A DNA stretch of 64,000 bases from Streptomyces showdoensis (GCF_039535475.1 NZ_BAAAXG010000026.1:2294001-2358000); one strand, 5' to 3'. Shown: positions 8,164-17,580, counted from the stretch's first letter. A program made the numbers and translations. The notes: a model not told the origin generated them from the letters alone.

Positions 8164-9336
8164 TCAGGCGGCGTCGCGGGTGGCCGGGTTGGTCGCGGTC
8201 AGGGTCACCCCCACCGCGACCGTGGCGGCGGCGACCAGACCGGCCGCGAAGACCGCCCAGTGTCCGGCGAACGTGCACATGAGGATGGCGAGGGAGGCGA
8301 CCGGGAGGACGGACTGCTGGGCGATGCCGACCTTGAAGTAGCGGGCGTGCAGGAGCCACACGCAGAGGAGGAAGACGGCGGTGGGGATGGTGACGGCGGA
8401 GGAGGCGGCGAGCGTGGAGATGTGCGCCTTGCCGACGGCCTGCTCGACGGAGATCTCCAGGCCGGCGCCGATCGCGGCGGCCGAGGTGAAGATCAGGAAG
8501 TGCCCGTAGCCCCACAGGAAGCCCTGCCGGTTGCTGCTGAGCCGGTCGTGGGCGGGGACGACGAAGTAGATCCACCAGGCGGCGAAGACGATGAGGAGCC
8601 CGCCGGCGGCGATAGGCAGCAGCTCGCGGAGGGCGTCGTTCTCCGTGATGCCCGACTTCACGGCGACCGTCGCGGCGGCGATCGACTCGCCGAGCACGAT
8701 GATCGTGAACAGGCCGTAGCGCTCGGCGATGTGGTGCGGGTGCCACTGCGTGGTGACGTCCTTCTCCGCGAACACCGGCACGGCCATCTCGGCCAGCGCC
8801 ATCACCAGGAACACCCAGGGCCGCACGTCCTCGGGCACGAGCAGCAGCGCGGTCCAGCCGGCCTGGCAGGCGACGACCCCGCCCGCGTACCGCCGGCACA
8901 TGGTCCGCTCGGCCGGATCGGTGGCGTGGTGGGCGGCGCGCAGCCACTGGGAGGAGAGCGCGAGCCGCATGACGACGTAGCCGATGAAGACGACGAGGAA
9001 GTCGTGCTCCTCGAAGGCGCGGGAGACCCCGGCGGCGAGGATGAGGACGCCGGCGATCTGGACGAGGGTGACCACGCGGTAGAGGGCGTCGTCGTTGTCG
9101 TAGGCGGAGGCGAACCAGGTGAAGTTCATCCACGCCCACCAGATGGCCCAGAAGACCATCGTGTAGTTGATGATGCCGGTTCCGGCGTGCCCCTCGGCGA
9201 CGGAGTGCACGAGTTCGGCACCGGCTTGGGCGACGGCGACGACGAAACAGAGGTCGAAGAAGAGCTCCAGGGGAGTCGCGGCGCGGTGCGACTCCTCACG
9301 GGATCGGGCGGTGAGCGGCAGGAAGGGTTGCGTCAT
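8164..9336 (-). CDS. Low-temperature requirement protein A (LtrA) family membrane protein
   Basis: A 390-residue polytopic membrane protein with about ten to twelve hydrophobic segments. The N-terminus carries the LtrA family signature TPLELFFDLCFVVAVAQ, and the middle carries HHIAERYGLFTIIVLGESI. The family was named for a Listeria gene needed at low temperature; the biochemical role is not known. The start at 9336 (MTQPFLPL) is chosen because upstream in-frame residues are low complexity. It is bounded by the SDR remnant and the CbiX-like gene and seems to be monocistronic. Confidence 0.88.
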   Translation of the reverse strand: MTQPFLPLTARSREESHRAATPLELFFDLCFVVAVAQAGAELVHSVAEGHAGTGIINYTMVFWAIWWAWMNFTWFASAYDNDDALYRVVTLVQIAGVLILAAGVSRAFEEHDFLVVFIGYVVMRLALSSQWLRAAHHATDPAERTMCRRYAGGVVACQAGWTALLLVPEDVRPWVFLVMALAEMAVPVFAEKDVTTQWHPHHIAERYGLFTIIVLGESIAAATVAVKSGITENDALRELLPIAAGGLLIVFAAWWIYFVVPAHDRLSSNRQGFLWGYGHFLIFTSAAAIGAGLEISVEQAVGKAHISTLAASSAVTIPTAVFLLCVWLLHARYFKVGIAQQSVLPVASLAILMCTFAGHWAVFAAGLVAAATVAVGVTLTATNPATRDAA

Positions 9337-9467
9337 GCCCCACAGGACAGCAGACGAGGGGGCGAGGAGGGGATTCCCGGGGGCGCGCGAGCGGACGTGT
9401 CCGACCGGGACACGGGGTGGGGCGCGCGGTTCCCGTCCCTCGGGGCCGGGTCCCGGCGGCCCCGCCC

Positions 9468-10211
9468 CTACCGTCGTCCGCCCGCCACGGAGGCCCGCGC
9501 GGAGGGACGGCTCCCCGCCGCCTCCCCGGCCGCGTGCGGCGCCGTCCCGTACCGCTTCGCCACCGCCCCCGCGATCCGCGGGTGGTCGGCCAGCGGTGCC
9601 GAGACCGCCCAGACGCCGGGGAGCGCCTCCAGGGCGCGGGTGAAGCGGCCGGGGGCCAGCAGGTGCGCGGCGACCGCGACCCGGCGGAAACCGCGGGCGT
9701 GGAGCGAGGCGACGGCCTCGGCGACCGGCGGTGCCGTCGGGCCCGTGGCCGAGCAGTAGGCGGCGGTCACCGGGACCGGGACCAGGTGCGCGAGCCGGTC
9801 CAGGGCCGCCAGGGTGCCGTCGTTGCCGCCCGGCCGGGACGAACCGGCACCGGCGACGACGACCGCGTCCGCGGGGCCGCCCGCCGCCCGCTCGGCGGCG
9901 CGCAGCCGGTCGCACAGGGCGAGCCCGACGCCCGGCTCGCCGCTCAGGCCGCGGGTGACGGTGCAGTCGAAGTGCCGGGCGACGGCGGGGACGTCGACGG
10001 TGCGGTGGTAGCCGTCGCCGAGCAGCAGCGGCACGACGACGGCGCCCGGCCGGTCGGCGAGCACGTACGGCAACGACGGCTTCTGGTGGTCCAGATGGGC
10101 GACGGCCACGGGGGCTTCGGTGAGCCGGCGGACGGTGTCCGCGAGCCGGGCGACCGTCGCCCCGGCCTCGGGCACGGCGCTGCCGTGCACGGCGAGTACG
10201 AGATCCCGCAT
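9468..10211 (-). CDS. CbiX/SirB-like sirohydrochlorin chelatase family protein
   Basis: A 247-residue protein with two CbiX-type half domains. It begins with the family signature LVLAVHGS (His9 is the predicted metal-binding residue) and has a second half with VTAAYCSATGPT and FRRVAVAAHLLAPGRF. Members insert Co2+ or Fe2+ into sirohydrochlorin. It is divergent from the siroheme-dependent nitrite reductase, so a role in siroheme (Fe2+) supply is the best inference, although chelatase activity is not proven by sequence alone. A GGAGG lies five bases before the ATG. Confidence 0.82.
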   Translation of the reverse strand: MRDLVLAVHGSAVPEAGATVARLADTVRRLTEAPVAVAHLDHQKPSLPYVLADRPGAVVVPLLLGDGYHRTVDVPAVARHFDCTVTRGLSGEPGVGLALCDRLRAAERAAGGPADAVVVAGAGSSRPGGNDGTLAALDRLAHLVPVPVTAAYCSATGPTAPPVAEAVASLHARGFRRVAVAAHLLAPGRFTRALEALPGVWAVSAPLADHPRIAGAVAKRYGTAPHAAGEAAGSRPSARASVAGGRR

Positions 10212-10526
10212 GACTGCCTCCGCGACGGCGCCGAACCGGAGGGCCCGTTCACCCCTCCCCAGGGCCCGTCCGGGGCCGCGCCGCCGGTGTCGTTCGGCGG
10301 CACGGCCCCCTCGCGGCCCACGCTATGCCCGCGCCGCCGCCCCCCGGCCCCGCCGCAGGTCCCGAACCGCAGGGCCGCAAGTCCCGGAGCATCGGGCCCT
10401 TTTCGGGCCCGCCCGGGTGGCCGTGCCGCCCTACCGTCGAAGGCGACGGAGCACGGGACCCTCCCCCTCCACCTGCACTCCCCCCACGTACACGTCACCC
10501 GTACCTCCCACCCCACGGAGACCGCC
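10212..10526. other. Divergent promoter region between the chelatase and nirB
   Basis: This 315-bp non-coding gap should hold both promoters. The clearest structure is a hairpin, CGGGCCC (10393-10399), TTTTC loop, GGGCCCG (10405-10411). No confident -10/-35 pair, GlnR box or other known nitrogen-regulator site was recognised by eye. Confidence 0.6.
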
Positions 10527-13424
10527 ATGGCTGCCGCCCCCGCCGGCCCCGCCCAGCAGACCCGGAACCTCGTGCTGATCGGCCACGGCATGGTCGGGCA
10601 CCGGCTCCTGGAGGCCCTGGCCGAGCGGGGCGCGCTCGCCGGCCCCGACGGCGGGCCCGGCTGGCGCGCGGTGGTGCTCGCGGAGGAGGACGTCCCCGCG
10701 TACGACCGGGTGCACCTCTCCTCGGTCTTCGCCGGCACGGAGCCCGGCCGGCTCGCCCTCCCCGCCCTCGACGAGGACCTCGTCGACCTGCGGCTCGGCG
10801 ACCCGGCCGAGCACGTCGACACCGCCGCCCGGACGGTCACCACGACCTCCGGCGCCGTGGTGCCGTACGACGTGCTGGTCATGGCCACCGGCTCGTACCC
10901 GTTCGTGCCGCCGATCCCCGGAGCCGACGCGGCCGGCTGCTTCACGTACCGCACCCTGTACGACGTCGAGGCCCTCACCTCGTACGCCGGCGCGGGGAAC
11001 GGCGTCCGCGACGGGGTCGTCATCGGCGGCGGGCTGCTCGGCCTGGAGGCGGCGGGCGCGCTGCGCAGCCTCGGGGTCGCCACGCACGTCGTGGAGTTCG
11101 CGCCCCGGCTGATGCCGCTCCAGGTCGACGACGGCGGCGCGGCGGCGCTGCGCGCCACGATCGAGTCGATGGGCGTGGCCGTGCACACGGGGGTCGGCGC
11201 GGCCGAGGTCGACGTCGACGCCGACGGCCGGGTGCGGTCCCTGATGCTGTCCGACGGTACGCGGATCCCCGCCGACCTGGTGGTCTTCTCGGCGGGCGTA
11301 CGGCCCAGGGACCGCCTCGCGCGCGAGGCGGGGCTCGCGGTCGGCGACCGCGGGGGCGTGGCGGTGGACGAACACTGCCGGACGAGCGACCCGTACGTGT
11401 ACGCGGTCGGCGAGTGCGCCCAGACCTGCGACGGCCGGGTCTACGGCCTGGTCGCCCCCGGCTACCAGATGGCGGAGGTGGTCGCGGACCGGCTCGCGGG
11501 GCCGGGCGGCTCGGTGTTCACGGGCGCCGACACGTCGACCAAGCTGAAGCTGCTCGGGGCGGACGTGGCGTCGTTCGGCGACCCGTTCGCCGACGAGCCG
11601 CGGGCCACCGAGATCGTGTTCTCGGACGGGCGCGAGGGCGTCTACAAGAAGCTGCTGCTCGGCCCGGAGGGGCAGCTCCTCGGCGGCATCCTGGTGGGTG
11701 ACGCGGAGGCGTACGGCTCGCTGCGGCCGCACGCGGGGAGGCAGCTCCCGGCCCCGCCCGAGGCCTTCCTCCTGCCGTCCCCGGACGGCGCGGGGCAGCT
11801 GCCGGGCGCGGAGGCCCTCGCGGACGACGCCGTCGTCTGCTCGTGCCACAACGTCACCAAGGGAGCGGTGCGGGAGGCGATCGCCGAGCACGGGCTCGTC
11901 GACGTCGGCGGCGTCAAGCGCTGCACCAAGGCGGGCACCGGCTGCGGCGGCTGCCTGAACACCCTCCAGGCGGTCCTGGACGCGGCCGGCGTGGAGAAGC
12001 CGCGCGGGCTGTGCGAGCACTTCCCGGAGCTGGGCCGCTCCGAGATCTACGACCTGATCCGCACGGAACACATCCGCTCCTTCACCGAGTTGATGGAGCG
12101 GTACGGGAGTGTTGACGCGGGTGCGGGTGCGGGTGCGGGTGCGGGTGCGGGCGCGGGCACGGTCGGGGGCGCGGGCACGGTCGGGGGCGCGGGCTCCGGC
12201 TCCGCTGCCGGCTCCGGCTCCGGCGCGGTCTCCGGCTGCACGGTCTGCAAGCCCGTCGTCGCCAACGTCCTCGGCACCCTCGCCCCCGAACTCGGGCTGC
12301 GGCACGTCCTGGAGGGCGAACAGGCGGCGCTCCAGGACTCCAACGACCTGTTCCTCGCCAACCTCCAGAAGGACGGCACCTACTCGGTCGTGCCGCGCGT
12401 CCCGGGCGGCGAGATCACCGCCGAGCAGCTCATCGTCATCGGCGAGGTGGCCCGCGACCACGGTCTCTACAGCAAGATCACGGGCGGCCAGCGCATCGAC
12501 CTGTTCGGCGCGCGGAAGGAGGAGCTCCCCGCGATCTGGCGCCGGCTGATCGCCGCGGGCTTCGAGTCGGGCCAGGCGTACGGGAAGTCGCTGCGGACGG
12601 TGAAGTCCTGCGTCGGCTCCAAGTTCTGCCGCTTCGGGCAGGGCGACTCGGTGCAGCTCGCGATCGACCTGGAGCTGCGCTACCGGGGCCTGCGCGCCCC
12701 GCACAAGTTCAAGGGCGGGGTGTCGGGCTGCCTGCGCGAGTGCGCGGAGGCACGCGGCAAGGACATCGGCGTGATCGCCACCGCCGGCGGCTGGAACCTG
12801 TACGTCGGCGGCAACGGCGGCACCACCCCCCGCCACGCCGACCTGCTGGCCGCCGACCTCTCGGCGGCGGAACTGTTCGCCCTGGTCGACCGCTTCCTCA
12901 TGTACTACATCCGCACGGGCGAGCGCCTGGAGCGCACCTCCGCCTGGCTGGAGCGCCTGGGCGGGACCGGCGGCGGCATCGCGCACCTGCGGGAGGTCCT
13001 CGTGGAGGACTCGCTGGGGATCTGCGCCGAGCTGGAGGCGCAGATGGACCGGCACGTGGCCGCGTACCGCGACGAGTGGCAGGCGGTCCTGGAGGACCCG
13101 GCGGCCCTGGAGCGCTTCGAGCCGCACGTGGCGGGCGTCCGGTTCCTGGAGCCCGGCCGGGGCCGGGCCGCGGTGCTCGCCGACGGGACGGAGGCCGCGC
13201 TGTTCAAGGACGGCACGGGCGAGGTGTACGCGGTGGGCAACCGGGACCCGTTCTCGGGCGCCGACGTCATCGCGAACGGGATCATGGGCACCCGCGGCGG
13301 CGTGCCGGTGGTGGCCTCGCCGATGCACAAGCAGGAGTTCGACCTGCGGACCGGCGTCTGCCTGGACGACCCGGAGGTGGCGCTGCCGCTGCTGGCGGTC
13401 CCCCAGGTCCCGAAGGGTTCGTAG
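10527..13424 (+). CDS. nirB: Assimilatory nitrite reductase, NirB-NirD fusion
   Basis: A 965-residue NAD(P)H nitrite reductase that reduces nitrite to ammonium. Order of parts: FAD domain (GHGMVGHRLLEAL near the N-terminus), NAD domain (VIGGGLLGLEAAG, about 164-177), BFD-like [2Fe-2S] site (Cys437, Cys439, then Cys469 and Cys474/477), a Gly/Ala-rich linker (about 530-570), a second CxxC (CTVCKP), the siroheme/[4Fe-4S] domain with C-x5-C (about 694-700) and C-x3-C (about 735-739), and a C-terminal Rieske-like NirD domain (about 867-965). NirD is normally a separate small subunit, so this is a fusion. GGAG lies six bases before the ATG. Neighbours narK and the chelatase support the role. Confidence 0.95.
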   Translation: MAAAPAGPAQQTRNLVLIGHGMVGHRLLEALAERGALAGPDGGPGWRAVVLAEEDVPAYDRVHLSSVFAGTEPGRLALPALDEDLVDLRLGDPAEHVDTAARTVTTTSGAVVPYDVLVMATGSYPFVPPIPGADAAGCFTYRTLYDVEALTSYAGAGNGVRDGVVIGGGLLGLEAAGALRSLGVATHVVEFAPRLMPLQVDDGGAAALRATIESMGVAVHTGVGAAEVDVDADGRVRSLMLSDGTRIPADLVVFSAGVRPRDRLAREAGLAVGDRGGVAVDEHCRTSDPYVYAVGECAQTCDGRVYGLVAPGYQMAEVVADRLAGPGGSVFTGADTSTKLKLLGADVASFGDPFADEPRATEIVFSDGREGVYKKLLLGPEGQLLGGILVGDAEAYGSLRPHAGRQLPAPPEAFLLPSPDGAGQLPGAEALADDAVVCSCHNVTKGAVREAIAEHGLVDVGGVKRCTKAGTGCGGCLNTLQAVLDAAGVEKPRGLCEHFPELGRSEIYDLIRTEHIRSFTELMERYGSVDAGAGAGAGAGAGAGTVGGAGTVGGAGSGSAAGSGSGAVSGCTVCKPVVANVLGTLAPELGLRHVLEGEQAALQDSNDLFLANLQKDGTYSVVPRVPGGEITAEQLIVIGEVARDHGLYSKITGGQRIDLFGARKEELPAIWRRLIAAGFESGQAYGKSLRTVKSCVGSKFCRFGQGDSVQLAIDLELRYRGLRAPHKFKGGVSGCLRECAEARGKDIGVIATAGGWNLYVGGNGGTTPRHADLLAADLSAAELFALVDRFLMYYIRTGERLERTSAWLERLGGTGGGIAHLREVLVEDSLGICAELEAQMDRHVAAYRDEWQAVLEDPAALERFEPHVAGVRFLEPGRGRAAVLADGTEAALFKDGTGEVYAVGNRDPFSGADVIANGIMGTRGGVPVVASPMHKQEFDLRTGVCLDDPEVALPLLAVPQVPKGS
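12117..12188. repeat. Hexamer and 18-bp tandem repeats in the NirB linker
   Basis: Five GCGGGT units (12117-12146) and a variant are followed by two exact 18-bp units (12153-12170 and 12171-12188). All unit lengths are multiples of three, so expansions keep frame and only lengthen a Gly/Ala/Val linker between two iron-sulfur regions of NirB. Confidence 0.93.
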
Positions 13425-13436
13425 GGCCCGGGACCG

Positions 13437-13446
13437 ACGGGACCTA
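13437..13446 (+). promoter_or_regulatory. Candidate regulatory motif ACGGGACCTA upstream of narK
   Basis: The decamer lies 107 bp before the narK start and recurs exactly upstream of pflB. Here it is part of a direct repeat of GGGACC (13430-13435 and 13439-13444). The GGGAC core resembles half-sites of DosR/OsdR-type dormancy regulators; this is inference from pattern only. Confidence 0.35.
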
Positions 13447-13543
13447 CGCCGTGCCGTCCGCCGACGATGGACTCTCACGCCGGCCTTGTGCGGCGGCGCA
13501 GCCTGGAAGGGCAAGAACCACTCGGAAAAGTCAGGGAAGCGCC

Positions 13544-14968
13544 ATGAGTTCCGTAGCCCAGGACAGCAGAACGCAGGCCGGTCCGTCACCCGCCTCGTAC
13601 GACACGGAGCAGTACCGCCCCGGCCGGCCCATCACGGACTGGGAGCCGGAGAACGAGCTGTTCTGGAAGTCGGTCGGCAAGAAGGTCGCCAACCGCAACC
13701 TGTGGATCGCGGTTCCGGCGCTGCTCGTGGCCTTCGTCGTCTGGCAGGTCTGGTCGGTCACCGCGACCAACCTGAAGGACGTCGGCTTCTCCTTCTCCAC
13801 CTCCCAGCTGTTCTGGCTGACGGCCATCCCCGGTCTGACCGGCGGCACGGCCCGGATCTTCTACACCTTCCTCGGCCCGATGGTCGGCCAGCGGCGCTTC
13901 ACCGCCCTGTCGACGGTGGTGCTGATCGTGCCGCTGATCTGGCTGGGCATCGCGATCCAGGACCCGTCGACCTCGTACGGCGTGATGGTCGCGATCGCCG
14001 CGCTCTGCGGCATCGGCGGCGCCAACTTCGCCTCCTCCCTCGCCAACATCGGCTTCTTCTTCCCCAAGGCGAAGAAGGGCAGCGCGACCGGCATCAACGG
14101 CGGCCTGGGCAACCTGGGCGTCTCGGTGGTCCAGCTGCTCACCCCGATCGTCATCACCTGGTCGACGATCGCCATCGGCTCCGCCCAGCACAAGGCGGAC
14201 GGCACCCCGGTCTACCTGCAGAACGCGGCCTTCATCTGGGTGCCCGTGCTGCTGGTGCTGGCCGCCGTGGCCTGGTTCGGGCAGAACGACCTGAAGGTGG
14301 CCTCCACCCCCTTCAGCAAGCAGAAGGTCATCTTCAAGCGCAAGCACAACTGGCTGATGACCTGGCTCTACGTCGGCACCTTCGGCTCCTTCATCGGCTT
14401 CGCCGCGGCGCTCCCGATGCTGATCAAGACCACCTTCCCGGACTACTCGGTCGCCACCTACGCCTGGATGGGCCCGGCGGTCGGCGCCCTCGCCCGGTGG
14501 GCGGGCGGCTGGATCGCGGACAAGTGGGGCGGCGCGCGGGTGACGATCCTGTCCTTCGTGGGCATGGCGATCTCCATCATCGGCGTGATCAACTTCCTGC
14601 CCTCGGGCGGTGGCGGAGGCTCCTTCTACGGATTCTTCTTCTGCTTCCTCGCGGCCTTCCTCTTCTCCGGCATCGGCAACGGTTCGACCTTCCGGCAGAT
14701 CCCGGTCATCTTCCGAGGCACCCACCTGAAGGGGCTGACGGAGGGCACCCCGGAATACGCCCGGGCCCTCAAGCAGGCGGAAATGGAGTCCGGTGCGGTC
14801 ACCGGCTTCACCTCGGCCATCGCGGCCTACGGCTTCTTCTTCATCCCTGCCCTCTTCGGCTCGGTGGCCGTGACCAGCGCGATGTGGGGATTCGTCGCCT
14901 TCTACGCCAGCTGCACCGTCGTGACCTGGTGGTTCTACGCCCGCAAGGGCGCCGAGGCCCCCAGCTGA
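13544..14968 (+). CDS. narK: NarK-type nitrate/nitrite MFS transporter
   Basis: A 474-residue, 12-TM major facilitator transporter of the nitrate-nitrite porter family. Two Gly-rich nitrate signature regions are present: ATGINGGLGNLGVSVVQ in TM5 and the GIGNGSTFRQIPVIF region in TM11. A hydrophilic N-terminal stretch of about 50 residues precedes TM1. It would import nitrate for assimilation or exchange nitrate for nitrite. AGGGAAG lies just upstream of the ATG. It follows nirB by 119 bp and ends in a strong terminator, so it may be either the last gene of a nir-nar unit or have its own promoter. Confidence 0.94.
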   Translation: MSSVAQDSRTQAGPSPASYDTEQYRPGRPITDWEPENELFWKSVGKKVANRNLWIAVPALLVAFVVWQVWSVTATNLKDVGFSFSTSQLFWLTAIPGLTGGTARIFYTFLGPMVGQRRFTALSTVVLIVPLIWLGIAIQDPSTSYGVMVAIAALCGIGGANFASSLANIGFFFPKAKKGSATGINGGLGNLGVSVVQLLTPIVITWSTIAIGSAQHKADGTPVYLQNAAFIWVPVLLVLAAVAWFGQNDLKVASTPFSKQKVIFKRKHNWLMTWLYVGTFGSFIGFAAALPMLIKTTFPDYSVATYAWMGPAVGALARWAGGWIADKWGGARVTILSFVGMAISIIGVINFLPSGGGGGSFYGFFFCFLAAFLFSGIGNGSTFRQIPVIFRGTHLKGLTEGTPEYARALKQAEMESGAVTGFTSAIAAYGFFFIPALFGSVAVTSAMWGFVAFYASCTVVTWWFYARKGAEAPS

Positions 14969-14990
14969 CCGGCCCTGTCCCCGTCCGGAA

Positions 14991-15014
14991 AAGGCCCCGC
15001 CCAGGCGGGGCCTT
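14991..15014 (+). terminator. Hairpin terminator after narK
   Basis: A perfect 11-bp stem, AAGGCCCCGCC (14991-15001) against GGCGGGGCCTT (15004-15014), begins 23 bp after the narK stop and is followed by CTCCC. It isolates narK from pflB. Confidence 0.85.
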
Positions 15015-15027
15015 CTCCCATTCCCGG

Positions 15028-15047
15028 AACGGGACCTAGGGCCATCG
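15028..15047 (+). promoter_or_regulatory. Candidate DosR/OsdR-like box upstream of pflB
   Basis: AACGGGACCTAGGGCCATCG matches 12 of 20 positions of the mycobacterial DosR consensus as I recall it, including GGGAC-TA and G-CC. It contains the same ACGGGACCTA decamer found before narK, at a similar distance (116 bp) from the start codon. Low-oxygen control of a glycyl radical enzyme would make sense, but binding is untested. Confidence 0.35.
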
Positions 15048-15066
15048 ACTGGTGACCATTGCCGCC

Positions 15067-15086
15067 CCCTTTGATCGATCAAAGGG
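15067..15086. promoter_or_regulatory. Perfect 20-bp palindrome upstream of pflB
   Basis: CCCTTTGATCGATCAAAGGG is its own reverse complement over all 20 bases and lies 59 bp before the chosen pflB start. Its TTGAT/ATCAA arms equal FNR-type half-sites, but the spacer is 2 bp rather than 4, so it is not a standard FNR/CRP site. It is an AT-rich core in a GC-rich genome and most likely an operator for a dimeric regulator; it may alternatively form a short RNA hairpin. Confidence 0.6.
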
Positions 15087-15144
15087 AGTGGAATGGAAGC
15101 AAGCAAAGAGGCTATGTCGAATGATCGAGAAGGCGGTGCGGGCA

Positions 15145-17415
15145 GTGACTGCGACCCCTGCTGAAGCGACGGTGAACGAGGGAGCCTGGAAGGGCTTCAA
15201 GGGCGGCCTCTGGCGCGACGCCATCGACGTCCGTGACTTCATCCAGCAGAACTACACGCCGTACGAGGGCGACGACTCCTTCCTCGCCGGCCCCACCGAG
15301 CGGACCACCGCCGTGTGGAAGGCCATCACGGACAAGTTCCCGGAGGAGCGCGCGAAGGGCGTCTACGACGTCTCGTACGACATCCCCTCCACCATCACCG
15401 CCCACGCCCCCGGCTACATCGACCGCGACAAGGACCTGATCGTCGGTCTCCAGACGGACGCGCCGCTCAAGCGCGCGATCATGCCGTACGGCGGCTGGCG
15501 CATGGTCGCCGGCGCCCTGGAGACCTACGGCTACCCGGTCTCCGCGGAGCTGGAGAAGGTCTTCACCGAGTACCGCAAGACCCACAACGCGGGTGTCTTC
15601 GACGCGTACACCCCCGAGATCCGCGCCGCCCGCAAGGCCGGCATCGTCACCGGACTCCCCGACGCCTACGGCCGCGGCCGCATCATCGGCGACTACCGGC
15701 GCGTGGCCCTCTACGGCGTCGACCGCCTCATCGCGGTGAAGAAGGAGGAGAAGGAGGAGCTCAACTCCCTCCCCGCCGGTCACCGTTCGCTCGAGGAGAC
15801 CATCCGGCTGCGCGAGGAGCTCTCCGAGCAGATGCGCGCCCTCGGCGAGCTGAAGGCGATGGCCGCCTCCTACGGCTACGACATCTCCGGCCCCGCCACC
15901 ACCGGCCGCGAGGCCATCCAGTGGCTGTACTTCGCCTACCTCGCCGCCGTGAAGGAGCAGAACGGCGCCGCGATGTCGCTGGGCCGCACCTCCACCTTCG
16001 TCGACGTCTACCTCCAGCGCGACCTCGAGGCCGGCCTCCTCACCGAGGAGCAGGCCCAGGAACTGGTCGACGACTTCATCATCAAGCTGCGCATCGTCCG
16101 CTTCCTGCGCACTCCCGAGTACGACGAGCTGTTCTCCGGCGACCCGACCTGGGTCACCGAGTCCATCGCCGGCATGGGCGAGGACGGGCGGCCGCTGGTC
16201 TCCAAGACCTCCTTCCGCTACCTCCAGACCCTCTACAACCTCGGCCCGGCCCCCGAGCCGAACATGACCGTCTTCTGGTCGCCGCAGCTCCCCCAGGGCT
16301 TCAAGGAGTTCTGCGCCAAGGTCTCCATCGACACCTCCTCCGTGCAGTACGAGTCGGACGAGCTGATGCGCCCGCGCTTCGGCGACGACACCGCCATCGC
16401 CTGCTGCGTCTCGGCGATGCCCGTCGGCAAGCAGATGCAGTTCTTCGGCGCCCGCGTGAACCTCGCCAAGACCCTCCTGTACGCGATCAACGGCGGCCGC
16501 GACGAGAAGTCCGGCGCCCAGGTCGGCCCCGAGACCGGCGCCATCACCTCGGACGTGCTCGACTACGACGAGGTCATGCGCAAGTTCGACGAGCAGATGG
16601 AGTGGCTGGCCGACGTCTACGTCCACGCCCTGAACGTCATCCACTACATGCACGACCGGTACGCCTACGAGCGCATCGAGATGGCCCTCCACGACCGCGA
16701 CGTGCGCCGCACGATGGCCTGCGGCATCGCCGGCCTCTCGGTCGCCGCCGACTCGCTGGCCGCCGTGAAGTACGCCAAGGTCACCCCGGTGCGCGATGAG
16801 ACCGGCCTGGCCACCGACTACACGATCGAGGGCGAGTTCCCCGCCTACGGCAACAACGACGAGCGCGTCGACGAGATCGCCGTGTGGCTGGTCGAGGAGT
16901 TCATGAAGAAGGTGCGCAAGCACCCGACCTACCGGAACGCCGAACACACCCAGTCCGTCCTGACCATCACCTCCAACGTCGTCTACGGCAAGAAGACCGG
17001 CAACACCCCCGACGGGCGCCGCGCCGGTGAGCCGTTCTCCCCTGGCGCCAACCCGATGAACGGCCGCGACACCCACGGCTACGTGGCCTCGGCCCTGTCG
17101 GTCGCCAAGCTCCCGTACGAGGACGCCGAGGACGGCATCTCGCTGACCAACACCGTCACCCCGGACGGCCTGGGCCGCACCCCCGAGGAGCGGATCAAGA
17201 ACCTCGCCGGTGTCCTCGACGGCTACATGGCCAGCGACGGCTTCCACATGAACGTCAACGTCCTCAACCGGGACGTCCTGATGGACGCGATGGAGCACCC
17301 GGAGAACTACCCGCAGCTCACCATCCGGGTCTCCGGATACGCGGTGAACTTCGTCCGGCTGACCCGTGAGCAGCAGCTCGACGTCCTGAACCGCACCTTC
17401 CACGGGTCCCTGTGA
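15145..17415 (+). CDS. pflB: Formate acetyltransferase (pyruvate formate-lyase)
   Basis: A 756-residue glycyl radical enzyme converting pyruvate and CoA to acetyl-CoA and formate. The catalytic pair is Cys420-Cys421 ([10 protein letters not shown]), matching Cys418/419 of the E. coli enzyme, and the glycyl radical residue is Gly731 in RVSGYAV, close to E. coli Gly734. The full PFL domain and length are intact. The GTG at 15145 (MTATPAEA) was chosen because upstream in-frame codons, which cross the 20-bp palindrome, have non-coding third positions. The activase gene follows after a hairpin. The enzyme is inactivated by oxygen when in radical form, so expression in a mycelial aerobe implies micro-oxic compartments. 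Confidence 0.95.
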   Translation: MTATPAEATVNEGAWKGFKGGLWRDAIDVRDFIQQNYTPYEGDDSFLAGPTERTTAVWKAITDKFPEERAKGVYDVSYDIPSTITAHAPGYIDRDKDLIVGLQTDAPLKRAIMPYGGWRMVAGALETYGYPVSAELEKVFTEYRKTHNAGVFDAYTPEIRAARKAGIVTGLPDAYGRGRIIGDYRRVALYGVDRLIAVKKEEKEELNSLPAGHRSLEETIRLREELSEQMRALGELKAMAASYGYDISGPATTGREAIQWLYFAYLAAVKEQNGAAMSLGRTSTFVDVYLQRDLEAGLLTEEQAQELVDDFIIKLRIVRFLRTPEYDELFSGDPTWVTESIAGMGEDGRPLVSKTSFRYLQTLYNLGPAPEPNMTVFWSPQLPQGFKEFCAKVSIDTSSVQYESDELMRPRFGDDTAIACCVSAMPVGKQMQFFGARVNLAKTLLYAINGGRDEKSGAQVGPETGAITSDVLDYDEVMRKFDEQMEWLADVYVHALNVIHYMHDRYAYERIEMALHDRDVRRTMACGIAGLSVAADSLAAVKYAKVTPVRDETGLATDYTIEGEFPAYGNNDERVDEIAVWLVEEFMKKVRKHPTYRNAEHTQSVLTITSNVVYGKKTGNTPDGRRAGEPFSPGANPMNGRDTHGYVASALSVAKLPYEDAEDGISLTNTVTPDGLGRTPEERIKNLAGVLDGYMASDGFHMNVNVLNRDVLMDAMEHPENYPQLTIRVSGYAVNFVRLTREQQLDVLNRTFHGSL

Positions 17416-17419
17416 CCAC

Positions 17420-17445
17420 GGGGCCGGCCCTCACCGGCCGGCCCC
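17420..17445 (+). terminator. Hairpin between pflB and pflA
   Basis: GGGGCCGGCC (17420-17429) pairs with GGCCGGCCCC (17436-17445), loop CTCACC, starting 4 bp after the pflB stop. It may be a full terminator or an attenuator that lowers pflA expression relative to pflB, since an activase is needed in catalytic amounts. Confidence 0.65.
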
Positions 17446-17580
17446 CCAAGACCCGCGCGGCCCCGGGGCCCGATTCCTCGACCCTCACCCGGGCCCCGGA
17501 GCCGCGCGCGACACCCGCCCCGAGGACGCCACCGCCCCCGTCGACGGCACCGCCCCTTCCCGCACCACCGCTTCCACCTC

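Noticed and set aside
7793-9139. A 448-aa minus-strand ORF over the SDR remnant and LtrA
   Set aside because: Its frame through the LtrA region is an Arg/Pro-rich shadow; only the last few codons belong to the SDR remnant.
11642-13589. Very long minus-strand ORFs opposite nirB
   Set aside because: Antisense shadows caused by GC-rich third positions; no start signals or domains.
15067-15086. Calling the palindrome a standard FNR/CRP site
   Set aside because: Half-site spacing is 2 bp instead of 4; listed only as an operator of unknown regulator.
15052-15144. Longer pflB start at GTG 15052
   Set aside because: Upstream codons have A/T-rich third positions and cross the 20-bp palindrome; PFL homology begins after 15145.
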